NCBI RefSeq assembly: GCF_000317085.1
Contig: NC_019702.1
Span: forward strand, 1,084,394 to 1,148,393
Length of the DNA: 64,000 nucleotides
Reading direction: 5' to 3'
Source of the DNA: Synechococcus sp. PCC 7502
GTDB taxonomy: Bacteria > Cyanobacteriota > Cyanobacteriia > Pseudanabaenales > Pseudanabaenaceae
The notes below the pieces were generated by a model. That model saw nothing but the letters and a program-made list of their open reading frames with translations. It was not told the DNA's origin and made no database searches. The translations under genes were made by a program, and so were the position numbers. The number at the start of each line of letters is the position of its first letter. Position 1 is the stretch's first letter. Shown in pieces: positions 1 through 11,980 of this stretch.

Positions 1-1276
1 ATCCCCCCACATCTAGCTGATTTTTAAATTCAACTGGTGCTTCTAAAATCGTCAGAAACCCACCTGTAGTTGCTAGTAAATTCCGAACTTGTAAAATTTT
101 GGATCGATCTGATCGATCAGCGTCTTCACATCTGAGGATACCTAAACCTGAACTAGCGTGAATTTGTAATGCTATATTTCTAACTTTTTGAGCCGACATC
201 TGATCAGAAATTTTAATTAAATTCTCAATGGCATGGTCAGCTAAAGTGCCAATCTTACAAATTATCTGAGATTCTGATTGCTTAAAAAAAGCATTTTGAA
301 TATGTTGCCAAGTTTGCTGACTTTCAACTAGATTAAGGTTTAACCCTAAGTTGTTTGTAATCTCTATTAATTTATTAATTTGAGCCTCCACCACTTGATC
401 TAGTCCACCAAAGCGCATGATTAGGTTAAATGCCGATACTTCTGATGTTTTTGATTGATTTGATTGAGGTGCAAACTCCGATAATATACTTTCAGAAATA
501 ATATCCATTGCCCAAGGTGTGAGCGTAGAGGTAAGAATTTTTGCCCTAGCTGTATTGATCGCATCCATGTTTCCAGAAATAATTACAGTGCGATCGCATT
601 TCGGTAAAGGATACAGACGAAAAGTAACTTGAGAAACAACACCCAAAGTTCCGTATGCCCCAGTTAATAACTTCATGAGGTCATAGCCCGCCACATTTTT
701 AACAACTCTGCCCCCAGCCTTGACTAATTCCCCATCTGCCCGCACGAAGGAAATGCCTAAGATCATATCTCTAATGCCGCCATAGCGTTGACGGAAGGAG
801 CCAGTATTAGCAGTATTAACGATTTCACCAATGGTTACAGTTTCGGAATAGGCGGAATCAATCGCCAAGAATTGCCCAGATGCTACCAAGATATTTTGTA
901 AATTCCTGAACCTTATCCCCGCTTCACAGGTTACGGTTAAATCGCCCACAGCATGATCAATTAAGTTATGGAGGCGAATAGTACTTACCACAATCCCGAT
1001 TTTAGAAAATTTCACCAAACCTCCCCAACTTAAATAGCTATCAGAGGTCAAGATGGGGATTTGATATTTGCTAGCAAGGGCGATCACTTGGGTTAACTCG
1101 GTTGGAGTTTGGGGATAAATAATACAGGCGGCTTCAGCACTATCGGGATGAAGTAAGTTTCTAATTTTAACGATCTGATCTCTAATTTGATCTGTAATCT
1201 GACCTGTGGATAGAAGATCAACCCCTTGTACTCCTAATAGATCAGTAAAAAGTTGATAAATTTCATTGGAATTCAT
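1..1276 (-). CDS. glcE: Glycolate oxidase FAD-binding subunit GlcE (C-terminus cut by window edge)
   Basis: I translated this from the minus strand. It starts at the ATG at 1276-1274 and stays open to base 2, so the C-terminus lies outside the window. The product looks like the GlcE subunit of glycolate dehydrogenase, a flavoprotein that oxidises glycolate to glyoxylate in photorespiration. The N-terminal half carries an FAD-binding PCMH-type domain: [12 protein letters not shown] near residue 50, then [18 protein letters not shown], then the run [16 protein letters not shown] followed by [15 protein letters not shown]. About 425 codons are visible, close to the expected full length. The start overlaps the 3' end of comB by 14 bases, so the two are probably co-transcribed and translationally coupled. 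A related FAD oxidase such as GlcD is less likely, because the VVKNVAGYD motif and length fit GlcE. Confidence 0.85.
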   Translation of the reverse strand, partial: MNSNEIYQLFTDLLGVQGVDLLSTGQITDQIRDQIVKIRNLLHPDSAEAACIIYPQTPTELTQVIALASKYQIPILTSDSYLSWGGLVKFSKIGIVVSTIRLHNLIDHAVGDLTVTCEAGIRFRNLQNILVASGQFLAIDSAYSETVTIGEIVNTANTGSFRQRYGGIRDMILGISFVRADGELVKAGGRVVKNVAGYDLMKLLTGAYGTLGVVSQVTFRLYPLPKCDRTVIISGNMDAINTARAKILTSTLTPWAMDIISESILSEFAPQSNQSKTSEVSAFNLIMRFGGLDQVVEAQINKLIEITNNLGLNLNLVESQQTWQHIQNAFFKQSESQIICKIGTLADHAIENLIKISDQMSAQKVRNIALQIHASSGLGILRCEDADRSDRSKILQVRNLLATTGGFLTILEAPVEFKNQLDVGG

Positions 1277-1985
1277 TGGATGCTGCCAAAACACCTGAGG
1301 AAATTTGCTTGGGTAGGACTTTGACTTTATCAATGGAGGCACAATAGGCAATATCCAAGTCTCCACCTAATCGGAGCAAACGCTGCCCGTGACTGGCATG
1401 ACGAAATAACTCTTCAAGGCGATCGCTCCATTGTTGATATAAACACTTAGCGGCAATAGCTTCATCATTGCCAAATTCCCAGTCTAAACCTGCGGCGATC
1501 GCTCCAGCACAGGCGGTATCTTCTAAGGAATAACTACCTTCCCATCCCGATGCTACGATCCATACAGTTGGGGGTTGAGTTTTTTGTAAATATGCCAATA
1601 CTGAACCCAAGTTAATCATGGACGCTGCTAGGACTACAGGAACAGCCTGAATACATTGCAACGCCCTAGTACCGTTAGTGGTACTCATAAAAATGCGCTT
1701 GCCGTTAACCCTTTCATGGGTATAGTCAAAGGGTGAGTTCCCTAAATCAAATCCCTCAACCGTCTTTCCACCCCGTTCTGCCGATCGCAGTCTTAATGCT
1801 TCTGGATGTAATTCACTGGTTTTAGCTAATTCATCTAAATCGGAAAATACTTGTACCGCCTCCGCCCCTGCTGCCAAAGCTGTGGAAATTGTGGTTGTAG
1901 CTCTTAGAATATCGACAGCGATCGCACAATCAGGCAACCCCACCTTAGGAGTTAATTCAGGGGTGTGATAGACAAATAGTTTCAT
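1263..1985 (-). CDS. comB: ComB family 2-phosphosulfolactate phosphatase-like protein
   Basis: The 240-residue protein matches the ComB family throughout: [19 protein letters not shown] near residue 25, RSAERGG near 68, GFDLGNSP near 78, and TTNGTRAL near 103. Family members are Mg-dependent acid phosphatases acting on 2-phosphosulfolactate in coenzyme M synthesis. Cyanobacteria do not make coenzyme M, so the true substrate here is unknown and may be another phosphorylated acid. The length is normal and no key block is missing. The stop codon lies inside the first codons of glcE, which suggests one transcript. The protein should be cytosolic, as there is no signal peptide. Confidence 0.8.
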   Translation of the reverse strand: MKLFVYHTPELTPKVGLPDCAIAVDILRATTTISTALAAGAEAVQVFSDLDELAKTSELHPEALRLRSAERGGKTVEGFDLGNSPFDYTHERVNGKRIFMSTTNGTRALQCIQAVPVVLAASMINLGSVLAYLQKTQPPTVWIVASGWEGSYSLEDTACAGAIAAGLDWEFGNDEAIAAKCLYQQWSDRLEELFRHASHGQRLLRLGGDLDIAYCASIDKVKVLPKQISSGVLAASNEFQ

Positions 1986-2126
1986 TAATTAATATTTGAG
2001 AAAATATGAGATTTGAGAAAATATGAGGCGATGGTACTAGTTCTAATAATTTCAGAATATCAGCAAGCGATCACGCCATCTAAACCAGATGCCTGTAAAT
2101 AAATAGCAGTATATCCTACTCTATCT

Positions 2127-2546
2127 TTATTTTATGAAGTAGCCCGCCACTCGCCATAAACTATCCTTGTCATGAGTGGATGTCACTGTTTCAATCGCAG
2201 ATGCTTTATTTTGGAATTGGGTGGTAAATTGAATGACAACATACTCACCATCGGGTACACCTGGAAGCGATCGGGTAAAAGTAGCAGAATTGAGCTTTCG
2301 TGACTTTAAATCGCCAAAAGGTATTCGGACAGTCTTGAGCGTTGTTTCCCAATTAGCTTTTGAGATGGATGCCTTAAAAATAGATGCAGCGTTATCCCAA
2401 CTCTGGGCATACTTACCACTATCAGTCAATGTGAGCCAAGATTTAGCCGCAACCTCAGCTTTTGATATGGCGACATTATTGTCTGCTAATACTGGTAAGG
2501 CTCCTAAACTAGAGGAAACAATAACTGTGGCGAGAAAATATTTCAT
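2127..2546 (-). CDS. Secreted DUF4019-type protein
   Basis: This is a small exported protein of about 139 residues. I place the start at the ATG at 2546-2544, because GGAGAG lies 7 bases upstream; a TTG 15 bases further upstream is less likely. The N-terminus is a signal peptide (KYFLATVIVSSSLGALPVLA, cut after ALA). The mature part has an SWLTLTDSGKYAQSWDNAA block, then a beta-rich second half ending DSLWRVAGYFIK, which is typical of DUF4019. The family has no assigned reaction; the fold resembles small NTF2/cystatin-like proteins. It stands alone between comB and the hybrid kinase. Confidence 0.65.
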   Translation of the reverse strand: MKYFLATVIVSSSLGALPVLADNNVAISKAEVAAKSWLTLTDSGKYAQSWDNAASIFKASISKANWETTLKTVRIPFGDLKSRKLNSATFTRSLPGVPDGEYVVIQFTTQFQNKASAIETVTSTHDKDSLWRVAGYFIK

Positions 2547-2776
2547 TATGTTACTCTCCAAGAATTAAGTATTTAAGTATAAATTAAGCTCAACAAAACA
2601 ACTTATTTACAGTTTTTTATGGGTTTGTGTAATACGGGGTACAGGAGTGGAATCCTTAGTCCTAAAATAGGCTGTAAGTAAGTTAATGCAAGCTAGTTAA
2701 TTGTATAGCTACGAAATCAACCCGATGACAAAGCTCAGAAAAACTTAAAAGTAAAATATATCCTTTTTAGCTCTAA

Positions 2777-5700
2777 TTAGTTTAAGGACTGAGTCTGAGA
2801 TTTGAGTGCCGCCAATTCTGCTCTAAAACCTTCTTTGACTTGCTCATACTCATGGTCAAGCTCAGCAATTAAATTTCCTAATTGACGGGTATTCGCCAGC
2901 TTTGCCTGTTTTTCAATAGTTCTTGCTAATTCAGCCATACTGACAGCGCCTAAACTACCACTAGTAGATTTTAAGTTATGGGCGGAAAAATACAGTTTAT
3001 CGAAATCCTGCTGTTGTAATTGGCTTTCTAATGTTTGAATTAGTTCGGGGGTGGTGGTTATATATTCATCAATAATTTTAGCCAGACTTTCAACGGATAA
3101 ATATTCTAAAAGTGACTTGATGACATTAGGATTAATCACCCGTTTGGAGTTCACCCCAGTGGTTGATGGCTGGCAACGTTCAATTACTTTAGCTAGTTCT
3201 TCTGTTAATACGGGCTTACTGATGTAGTCATCCATTCCTGCTTCAAAGCATTCAGCGATCGCCTCTTGGAAAACATTAGCAGTCATGGCAACAATCCGAG
3301 GGCGATTTCCTCTGCCATTTTTTATATTTTGTAAATCCTGACTACGAATAATGCGGGTGGCTGTTAATCCGTCCATTTCGGGCATGTGAATATCCATAAA
3401 AATCAGATCAAATCTCTGCTGCTCGGTCATGACTATAGCTTCTTTGCCATTGCCAGCGATCGCAGGGTTATAACCAAATCTTTCTAGCATTGCCACAGCT
3501 ACTTTTTGATTAATGGCATTATCTTCTACCAAGAGAATTTGCAGAGGTTTAGTCAATCCAGAAACCTGTGGGTGAGATATTTCGGTCACCTCAGAACCAT
3601 GCAGGGAAAAAATCCGCAGTAGAGTTTTGAGCAGTTGGGAACTCTTAACCGGTTTGCTGAGAGTAGCGGCAGCAGCTTCAATTTTACGATGGTAATCCAA
3701 GGAAGTTAGAAGGATAATCGGAAATGTATGCCCCTTTTCCTGAAGAGCGATTGCCAATTCTGCTCCATTGATTTCAGGCATTTTTAAGTCAAGGATCGCC
3801 AAATCAAAATTAGGATCAATTTCTAAAATATCCAGTGCCTCTCTCCCTAAGCCAGCACTTTGGACAAGCATCCCCCAACCCTGTAGCTGAATGGTCAGGA
3901 TATGGCGATTGGTGGCATTATCATCAACTATTAATATGCGTTTGCCCTTGAGGTCATCTTCAAGTATAGTTTCTGGGAGATCATGACCGCAGGCAACTGG
4001 AATCGTAAAGCTAAAAGTAGAACCAACGCCAATTTGCGAATTAACTGTCAAGGTACCACCCATCATTTCACACAGTCGCTTACTGATGACTAAGCCTAAA
4101 CCCGTGCCGCCGTATCGTCTGGTAATAGAGCTATCTGCTTGGGCAAAGGGCTGAAATAGTCTTCCTATCTGCTCATCCTTAATGCCAATGCCTGTATCTT
4201 TAATTTTAAATTGGACTAAACAGTCTACGGCGGAATTTTCGATATAAGTAACAACAATTGTGACTTCACCTTTTTCCGTGAATTTAATGCCATTACTGAC
4301 TAGGTTAATTAAAATTTGGCGCAGTCGCCCTGCATCTCCATTAATAACCGATGGGAGTTTGGGATCAATTAAAGCTGCTAGTTCAATCTTTTTCTCGGTG
4401 ATTTTAGGAGCAAATAGGTCTAGGATTTCTTCAACACATGCCTGGATCGAAAACGGCTCAATCTCCAATTCCATGCGATTTGCTTCAATTTTAGAGAAAT
4501 CTAAAATATCATTGATCACGTTAAGTAAGGCATCTCCGCCCATACGGATAGTTTCTACGAAGTTTCTTTGTTCATTATTTAACTGAGTATCTAAAAGTAA
4601 TCCAGTCATACCGATCACCGCATTCATAGGGGTACGAATTTCGTGACTCATCATTGCTAAAAATTCGCTCTTTGCTTGGTTTGCTGCCTCTGCCGCTTCC
4701 TTGGCGACTTTTAGTTCCAATGCTTGTTTTTGCACTTGGCTAAATAACTCGGCATTTTTAACGGAAATTCCCAACTGACTCCCAATTTGAATGGCGATCG
4801 CTACTTCATTCTCCTTCCATGTCCTAGGTGCAGAATTTTGATAGGCAGCCAACAGTCCCCAGAGTTGTTGTCCTTGAAAAATTGGTACGATTAGGTATGC
4901 CCTTGCTTGGATAGTTTCTAAAAGCTCCACATAGCAGGTAGAAAATCCCGCTTTATAAATATCATTAATGCAAAGATGGGTACCAGAACGATAGCCACCA
5001 CCTTGGGTATTTTGGAGATAGGTATCAACCACATCACTGCTCATTTGATCCAACTCTTCCATTTGTTTGACAATGCAGCGATCACTATCTACAGCACTAT
5101 TTTCGATCACAATGCCGTTACTTTGTCCTTCAATTAGGGAAATCCAACCCGATCCCACCGACTCAGCAACCAATAATCCACTCCAATCGGGATTAAACCG
5201 ATAGATAATTACCCGATCGCAGCTTAACACCTCACGCAATTCCACAACGGTGGTACTGAATATATCTTCTAGGTTCAGGGTACGCCGAATCCGATTACTA
5301 ATCTGAAATATTAATTGTTCTTGGCGTAGCTTCTCTTGCAATATTGCCTCCGTAGTTTTGCGATCGCTAATGTCAAAGGCGATGGTACCAACAGCATAGG
5401 GTAAATTATGGGAGTCTATAAGTGGAAATCGGGTAGTAATGTAGGTATGGGAGCCATCAAATAAATCAATTACTTCTTCGTCCGAGATCACGACTGCTTC
5501 CTTTAAAATCTTCTGATCCTTATCAGTAATGTGTTCAGCCTGTTCTAAGCCAAAAAAATTGTATGCGGTTCTGCCAATCACTTCAGTTTCAGCCAGTTGT
5601 AAAGCCGATTGAAATTCTAGGTTCGCAAAGAGATATTTGCCCTCACGATCCTTAATATGAATCATGGCAGGAGCATAACTAGTAAAGGATTTTAGTCTTT

Positions 5701-6550
5701 GTTCGCTATCTTTTAGAGCTTGTTCCGTAATTTTGCGATTGGTTATATCTGTGGCGATCGTGATCCCAAGCAACTTGTCCCCCAATTTTCCCAATGAAGC
5801 ACAATTCAATTCCACATCAATGATTGCTCCATCCATCCGTACTAATTTGTACTCCTGCTGTGGTAAAGATTCTCCATCAAAATTTCTCTTGATTCGATCA
5901 TCTAAAATCTGATGTTGGGAAGGATGAATAAATTTAGAAATGGGTTCTTGCAAAATTTCCTCTAAGGAATTCCCCCCTAGTAACTGCACTCCTGCTGAAT
6001 TGATAAAGTGAAACCTCAGATCAGAATCATAGATCATAATCGCATAGGGGCTAATTTCTACTAATTTCTGAAAATATCCATTGTTAGGATCAATCTCCCT
6101 AGGATTATGGGAATTAAGACTAAGGGGCGATCGCAGCAAAATATCCTCTAACGTAATTACGCCCAAAATTTGTTGATCTGAACCCAATACCCCTAAATAC
6201 TGAGCTTGATGACTACGCAAGATCGTTAAAACTTGATCGGGGCTGGAATTTGCCAGTAGTTCTGTTTCAGAAATCAAGGGTAAAGTGGTTTTACATACAT
6301 CTCCTACGGTTAGTTCTGGGTTGATTGTCCCCTTTGTTACTAAGGAAACTATCTCTCTCTCTGTGATAATGCCTATGACTTCATTTGCAACCAGAATATA
6401 GCTAAAACCTTGACCGATCTGAGAATTACTCTGAAAATTGATCTGGGAATTAACTTGAGCGATCGCATCAGATAGTTTTGTGTTTGGGCTTACTATCAAA
6501 GGCAGCCGTTCTAGCCAATTAATTTGCTGAGAAGTCATATCTATCACCAT
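2777..6550 (-). CDS. Hybrid sensor histidine kinase: CBS-CBS-PAS-PAS-GAF-HisKA-HATPase-REC-REC-HPt
   Basis: A 1257-residue soluble phosphorelay kinase. Domains in order: a CBS pair (about 15-145), PAS (about 160-275, ending TDITNRK), PAS (about 285-400, ending FDISDRK), a phytochrome-type GAF (about 420-605), and HisKA with [11 protein letters not shown] (phospho-acceptor His near residue 635). Next come a HATPase with [10 protein letters not shown] and GTGLGLVIS, receiver 1 ([19 protein letters not shown]), receiver 2 ([25 protein letters not shown]), and an HPt with [14 protein letters not shown] (His near 1190). All canonical phosphorelay residues are present, so it should run a full internal His-Asp-His relay. 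The GAF lacks an obvious bilin-binding Cys context and no transmembrane segment is visible. The input may be a nucleotide sensed by CBS, but this is inference. No cognate regulator lies next to it. A second Met at 6538 is an alternative start. Confidence 0.9.
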   Translation of the reverse strand: MVIDMTSQQINWLERLPLIVSPNTKLSDAIAQVNSQINFQSNSQIGQGFSYILVANEVIGIITEREIVSLVTKGTINPELTVGDVCKTTLPLISETELLANSSPDQVLTILRSHQAQYLGVLGSDQQILGVITLEDILLRSPLSLNSHNPREIDPNNGYFQKLVEISPYAIMIYDSDLRFHFINSAGVQLLGGNSLEEILQEPISKFIHPSQHQILDDRIKRNFDGESLPQQEYKLVRMDGAIIDVELNCASLGKLGDKLLGITIATDITNRKITEQALKDSEQRLKSFTSYAPAMIHIKDREGKYLFANLEFQSALQLAETEVIGRTAYNFFGLEQAEHITDKDQKILKEAVVISDEEVIDLFDGSHTYITTRFPLIDSHNLPYAVGTIAFDISDRKTTEAILQEKLRQEQLIFQISNRIRRTLNLEDIFSTTVVELREVLSCDRVIIYRFNPDWSGLLVAESVGSGWISLIEGQSNGIVIENSAVDSDRCIVKQMEELDQMSSDVVDTYLQNTQGGGYRSGTHLCINDIYKAGFSTCYVELLETIQARAYLIVPIFQGQQLWGLLAAYQNSAPRTWKENEVAIAIQIGSQLGISVKNAELFSQVQKQALELKVAKEAAEAANQAKSEFLAMMSHEIRTPMNAVIGMTGLLLDTQLNNEQRNFVETIRMGGDALLNVINDILDFSKIEANRMELEIEPFSIQACVEEILDLFAPKITEKKIELAALIDPKLPSVINGDAGRLRQILINLVSNGIKFTEKGEVTIVVTYIENSAVDCLVQFKIKDTGIGIKDEQIGRLFQPFAQADSSITRRYGGTGLGLVISKRLCEMMGGTLTVNSQIGVGSTFSFTIPVACGHDLPETILEDDLKGKRILIVDDNATNRHILTIQLQGWGMLVQSAGLGREALDILEIDPNFDLAILDLKMPEINGAELAIALQEKGHTFPIILLTSLDYHRKIEAAAATLSKPVKSSQLLKTLLRIFSLHGSEVTEISHPQVSGLTKPLQILLVEDNAINQKVAVAMLERFGYNPAIAGNGKEAIVMTEQQRFDLIFMDIHMPEMDGLTATRIIRSQDLQNIKNGRGNRPRIVAMTANVFQEAIAECFEAGMDDYISKPVLTEELAKVIERCQPSTTGVNSKRVINPNVIKSLLEYLSVESLAKIIDEYITTTPELIQTLESQLQQQDFDKLYFSAHNLKSTSGSLGAVSMAELARTIEKQAKLANTRQLGNLIAELDHEYEQVKEGFRAELAALKSQTQSLN

Positions 6551-6606
6551 TACTACATCTATTTTCAGTCAAAACTTCAATAGTCAGCCGCAAATCACTA
6601 TTTTTT

Positions 6607-6636
6607 TAAAAATAAAAAGGTGAGCATAAACCCACC
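6607..6636 (-). terminator. Intrinsic terminator of the atpB-atpC operon
   Basis: Read on the minus strand, GGTGGG, a TTTATG loop and CTCACC form a 6-bp stem (one G-U pair), followed by TTTTTATTTTT. It lies 41 bases past the atpC stop. Confidence 0.7.
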
Positions 6637-6676
6637 CTCACAGTTATTTATAATCAAATTAATCGACTGAAACTAC

Positions 6677-7075
6677 TTAAGCCGAGGCTGCCAACTTAGC
6701 ACGCGCACGTTTTACATCCTGCACTGCTTGAATTTTGCCCTGCTTATCATCATCTTTAACACTGGCTAGGTGCTTTTCTGCTGCTTCTAGTTCTTGACGC
6801 ACCTTGGTAACATCAACATTACTACCTGTGATCGCCGAGTTTACTAATACAGTTACTTCATTTTCTTCAACTTCAGCCACACCGCCCATTACAGCGATCG
6901 CCTCCCATTGGTTCTTGGTTTTAAAGCGCAATACTCCAATATCTAGCACAGCCGTTAGGGGAGCATGGTTAGTTAAAATTCCTAATTGTCCCGTAGAGCT
7001 AGGTAAGATCACTTCATCCGCCGTAGCATCCAAAATAATCTCACCCGGAGATATAACCTTTACAGTTAGAGTCAT
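6677..7075 (-). CDS. atpC: ATP synthase F1 epsilon subunit
   Basis: The 132-residue product is the epsilon subunit of F1, which links the gamma shaft to the c-ring and inhibits ATP hydrolysis. The N-terminal beta-sandwich is clear (TVKVISPGEIILDATADEVILPSS, quoted in part as VISPGEIILD; GQLGILTNHAPL near residue 30). The C-terminal helical hairpin follows (VRQELEAAEKHL, RARAKLAAS). Its length is normal. The start lies one base after the atpB stop (TAA T ATG), so translation is probably coupled. In cyanobacteria beta and epsilon form their own operon, away from the large atp cluster, as here. Plants name this gene atpE. Confidence 0.95.
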   Translation of the reverse strand: MTLTVKVISPGEIILDATADEVILPSSTGQLGILTNHAPLTAVLDIGVLRFKTKNQWEAIAVMGGVAEVEENEVTVLVNSAITGSNVDVTKVRQELEAAEKHLASVKDDDKQGKIQAVQDVKRARAKLAASA

Positions 7076-7076
7076 A

Positions 7077-8522
<1,446 letters not shown>

Positions 8523-8626
8523 TTAAAGTGATTATTAATACTGCCAATCACCAAAATATCATTTTATGGACAGTTTATAGATAGTTTTTAATGGAGAATT
8601 TAGAGGCTTACCTTAAAAAATTTGTG

Positions 8627-9259
8627 CTATCCATACTGAGAACCCGCTTTGGTCTCAAAATATAAAATATCAATAAATATAGCTCCAGCTAAAAGTAATA
8701 ACTTCTGATCAGAAGTCAGTGATTGATCTATAAAGGTTATCTTAAAATTATCAGCGTCTGTAAATAATTCTTTACCCAGCCCTGACCACTTTTTTTGAAT
8801 TAGTGAGACATTTCTCCCAGCCTTGGTTACGGGAAAATGCCAAAACCGCCAAAACGGGGAAGACATAGTCATAACGACACGATTTTGAGTATCTAAAAAA
8901 TCAAACTCCTTATTGAACCAAGCAAAATTCTGCTGCAAACTTCCCACAGGGCGATCGCCTGCTCCATAAATATCTAAGCGATTAAAAAACCAACGAAATG
9001 GATGATGGGCTCTAAATACTTTCTGTTGCAGTGTATCCGTACCAATTATGTCAAAAGTGCGCCAATGTCCTAAAAATTGCCGTAGGATCGCATCCCCAAA
9101 CCCAAGTTTTGCCTCAGCACAATAGCCGATTTCTTGACTATATTCGTTGTAAATTCGGTAACGATTACGAGTCTCAAACCCAAATAGCTCAAACACCTCA
9201 AATTTTTGTTTGATCGAAATGGCGTTGCAACTAACTAGCGACTGCAAGAACTTACTCAT
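8627..9259 (-). CDS. Scramblase/LURP-one-like family protein
   Basis: A 210-residue protein resembling the phospholipid scramblase / LURP-one tubby-like family. It has the pattern FEVFELFGFETRNRYRIYN near residue 20, a repeat of beta strands with D-R-P-V-G-S near 105, FLDTQNRVVMTMSSPFWRF near 125, and a C-terminal hydrophobic helix (LLLLAGAIFIDILYF near 190) before GSQYG. Family members have a 12-stranded barrel around a central hydrophobic helix; lipid scrambling is disputed even in eukaryotes, and the bacterial role is unknown. It stands alone between atpB and the CAAD gene. Confidence 0.65.
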   Translation of the reverse strand: MSKFLQSLVSCNAISIKQKFEVFELFGFETRNRYRIYNEYSQEIGYCAEAKLGFGDAILRQFLGHWRTFDIIGTDTLQQKVFRAHHPFRWFFNRLDIYGAGDRPVGSLQQNFAWFNKEFDFLDTQNRVVMTMSSPFWRFWHFPVTKAGRNVSLIQKKWSGLGKELFTDADNFKITFIDQSLTSDQKLLLLAGAIFIDILYFETKAGSQYG

Positions 9260-9377
9260 GGCTGATTAAGCGTATTTTCTTTAATACTTAGCTAATTCTC
9301 TAAGGGCTAATTTTCTAAAGCGATACCTAGGACTACATTAAGAATAAGCCCTAGGATTTAGTGATTATATTATTTAA

Positions 9378-9806
9378 CTATTTGCCAATTACTCTTTGCT
9401 TAAGAGTTGTAGTTTTGAGGGCAAGTTCACGACGGGTATCTGCAAATAGCAAGTAGCGGTAGGTAAACCAAATAAAGTAAACCAACCCGATTAGTTCTAG
9501 CAATGAAGAAAACAGGGGAATATTATTAATAATATTGATGACCCCAATCACAATGGTTAGCAGGGGAATCGCCACCAGGATAATACCAATTAAGGTGAGG
9601 GTAGCGAGTTGCTCTTCGGAAATTGCTTTTTTCCAGAGAATTGTTAGTTGTGCCAATGTTGCTCGGACAAATTCCATAAATTGATCTGCGATTTGTTGGG
9701 ATGCCTCAGGACGCTGACTAAAGGTTGATAATGTAGCAATTTCATTTTTGACATCAACTTGAATGCCAGATTCTTCCTTTACTTCTACTATATTTTCATC
9801 AGTCAT
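9378..9806 (-). CDS. CAAD-domain (CurT-like) membrane protein
   Basis: A 142-residue protein with a charged N-terminus and two close transmembrane helices (about 68-90 and 97-118), flanked by amphipathic helices. This is the CAAD layout seen in cyanobacterial aminoacyl-tRNA synthetases, in stand-alone form in plant CURT1 and in cyanobacterial CurT, which bends thylakoid membranes. The start ATG has a strong GGAGGA six bases upstream. The protein is expected in thylakoid or plasma membrane. Whether it is the CurT orthologue or another CAAD paralogue cannot be decided from sequence reading alone. Confidence 0.7.
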   Translation of the reverse strand: MTDENIVEVKEESGIQVDVKNEIATLSTFSQRPEASQQIADQFMEFVRATLAQLTILWKKAISEEQLATLTLIGIILVAIPLLTIVIGVINIINNIPLFSSLLELIGLVYFIWFTYRYLLFADTRRELALKTTTLKQRVIGK

Positions 9807-9940
9807 GGGTTTTCCTCCAATTAAATTTAAAACTCACTGCCTATTAACTCAGCTTATTTAACTCAGCTAAGGATACACAACTTTACTACTTTATGTGTAC
9901 TGGAGAATGCAATTTTTAATGTTCAGTTAATGAGGATTAC

Positions 9941-10360
9941 TTATCTCAAAAGCCCAAGAATTAAACTAACTACAGAGGCGATCGCTACAACTACAGAAAC
10001 AATAAAAGCATTGATCGTGGCGGGTTTAACCTGAGCTTCAATCATTTCCTCTTCGGTTTGCGCTTGCCTGCGTCGCTGTTGCTGAATAGTAAAATAAATT
10101 AATTGCGATCCAATAAGTAATCCCTGAGGTAGTAAAACCCAACGACTCATAATCAATAATCCTAGCCCACTGCAAAAAGTAAGAATAGAACCAATAAACA
10201 GAAACCGATTAATTAAGCGATTTTGCTTGGTATAGGTTAAAGCCTCAAGAGCATCGTCTATAACATTGGCATATCTTGCTTGGCGTAATGCGAATACTCC
10301 ACCCACCATCCAAAACAAGCCAAATATCCGTAAACTCCACTCTAAAATTGGCAAGACCAT
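9941..10360 (-). CDS. Hypothetical four-helix membrane protein
   Basis: I do not recognise the family. The 139-residue product has hydrophobic segments near residues 8-24, 50-70, 74-90 and 117-137, with a charged stretch between the third and fourth (QQQRRRQAQTEEEMIEAQ). This suggests an inner or thylakoid membrane protein with a cytosolic loop. It is transcribed in the same direction as the CAAD gene downstream and the ComFB-type gene 28 bases upstream, so it may share an operon with the latter. Confidence 0.55.
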   Translation of the reverse strand: MVLPILEWSLRIFGLFWMVGGVFALRQARYANVIDDALEALTYTKQNRLINRFLFIGSILTFCSGLGLLIMSRWVLLPQGLLIGSQLIYFTIQQQRRRQAQTEEEMIEAQVKPATINAFIVSVVVAIASVVSLILGLLR

Positions 10361-10388
10361 ATCGCTTAAATTAATTAATTAAATAAAA

Positions 10389-11825
10389 TTAACCCGATGA
10401 AACAAAATCTTGAATCACCGTTACCAGATTTTCGGGACTGAGGTCGGGACGATTAAGGATTTTAATTATTTCCAGAATCGCAGTCTGATATTCTAGGTTG
10501 AATTGCTTGAAATATAAAGGGTTATTCTTTTTGTAAATTTGACCTTGAAGTTGGGTATGGCTATTGGAAATTAGGGCATTGACGCTTTCCGCTTGATTAG
10601 TAAAAAAATACTTACAAATTTGATTAAGTCCCCGTTCACTGGTGGTGTACAAAGGCGGTAATTTATTCAGGGTATGGGCTAAAATTTGTGCAGAGTTTGA
10701 GCTTTCATCAAAAATATCAATCATTAAAAATAGAGCTTGGGCTAGTGCTAACTTCTCGATCACATTAACAAATTTCAGCTTGCCTCGCAGGGTATAGAGT
10801 TCAAGGAATTTGGTTTCAACACTGGGATTTCTGCTGGATTGTTCTTCTTGTTCATGGTTACTGTGGCGGAGCTTAGAGCGTTGTAGGTACATCTGCACAT
10901 TACTAGCCTGACTTTGCCTGATATAGTGGATAGAGCCTGATGATGTTTGTGGTGATATTGAGGGCGTTGATGGCGATCGCTGTTCTTTGAGCTTAAGTAA
11001 AATTTTAGGTATATCAGACCAGCGCAAATCCTTACGATTAAAAGCCAAGGAAAGACAGCCTAGTAATCCTGCTGGCTCACAAAATAACTCGTCGGGCAGG
11101 GGTGTAGAATCATGCAGTGGATCACCCATACGCAAAGAGTGAATGGCACGTTTAACAGCATCGCTAATTTTCGGTTTCATGTCATTAGAAACAAAGCGGA
11201 TTTGCTGGTTATAGTCATCTAGGGTAGTCACATACATACTCGGTAAACGATTGAGGGCATAGGCAGCAACTTCAATGGGCTTAAACTTAATTCTGATATC
11301 TACGGCAAGCTGGGAGTGCTGGGATATTGCCTCTTGAATAACGGGATATTCTATGACATTTACTAAAAAAGACGCATCTATTACTCCCAGAGCCATGTAG
11401 TAATATTTACGTCTTTGGGCGATTTGAATCTTACTTTTTAAGTTTTTTCTTTTTTCTTGAATTTTTTGAATTTGCGCTTCGGTGGCGGTAATCTTATGTT
11501 TGAAAGTCTGTGCTTTATTAGTTAAACTCTCATATTCCTGTTTGAGCTTACTAAGAGTTTGGGTAACATGAAGGCGATCTCCTAGGATAATTTGGATACT
11601 ATCGGGGTTATTTCGTACCTTTGCAACTTCCAATGCGCGATTATACTTAACAACCTCATCGTGGGCTTGTTTATATTTCTGCTCAACTCGGCGAACATTT
11701 GCCAAGGTGTATGCTAAATCTCGGCGATAGGAGGGTAGTGTTTCTTCGAGCAAAGCTACAGCACTAACTAGGGTGCTATCTGGGATTGTTTCAGATGATA
11801 TGATTTCCTCTAGATTAATATCCAT
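10389..11825 (-). CDS. Protein with two ComFB-like domains behind an N-terminal coiled coil
   Basis: The 478-residue product begins with a long coiled coil (about 35-140, rich in K/E/Q). A first ComFB-type unit follows (about 150-245: VNVIEYPVIQEAI, then VAAYALNRLPSMYVTTLDDYNQQ, then SDAVKRAIHSLRMGDPL). After a Ser-rich linker comes a second, more divergent unit (about 350-420: FVNVIEKLALAQAL, then ILAHTLNKLPPLYTTSERGLNQI). Both units keep the N-x-L-P-x-x-Y-x-T signature. Single-domain cyanobacterial ComFB/CdgR proteins have been reported as c-di-GMP receptors that affect cell size or motility, so this may be a tandem second-messenger sensor; that role is inference. Cytosolic, no membrane segments. 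Confidence 0.65.
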   Translation of the reverse strand: MDINLEEIISSETIPDSTLVSAVALLEETLPSYRRDLAYTLANVRRVEQKYKQAHDEVVKYNRALEVAKVRNNPDSIQIILGDRLHVTQTLSKLKQEYESLTNKAQTFKHKITATEAQIQKIQEKRKNLKSKIQIAQRRKYYYMALGVIDASFLVNVIEYPVIQEAISQHSQLAVDIRIKFKPIEVAAYALNRLPSMYVTTLDDYNQQIRFVSNDMKPKISDAVKRAIHSLRMGDPLHDSTPLPDELFCEPAGLLGCLSLAFNRKDLRWSDIPKILLKLKEQRSPSTPSISPQTSSGSIHYIRQSQASNVQMYLQRSKLRHSNHEQEEQSSRNPSVETKFLELYTLRGKLKFVNVIEKLALAQALFLMIDIFDESSNSAQILAHTLNKLPPLYTTSERGLNQICKYFFTNQAESVNALISNSHTQLQGQIYKKNNPLYFKQFNLEYQTAILEIIKILNRPDLSPENLVTVIQDFVSSG

Positions 11826-11980
11826 TTAAAGTTTCTATCAGGTAGGGGATCAAAAGTCAATTCTCAGAGTGATAAGCCTACGGAGAAACTACTTACATTT
11901 ATGATGGTTTTAAGTTGTAAAATTTGCAGTTAAGCCCAGCCGTTTAAGATTAAGTTTAGGATCAAGAGATCAAAAAATCC

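Noticed and set aside
2233-2568. 111-codon plus-strand frame
   Set aside because: It is antisense to the DUF4019 gene, which has a signal peptide and a good ribosome site; shadow frame.
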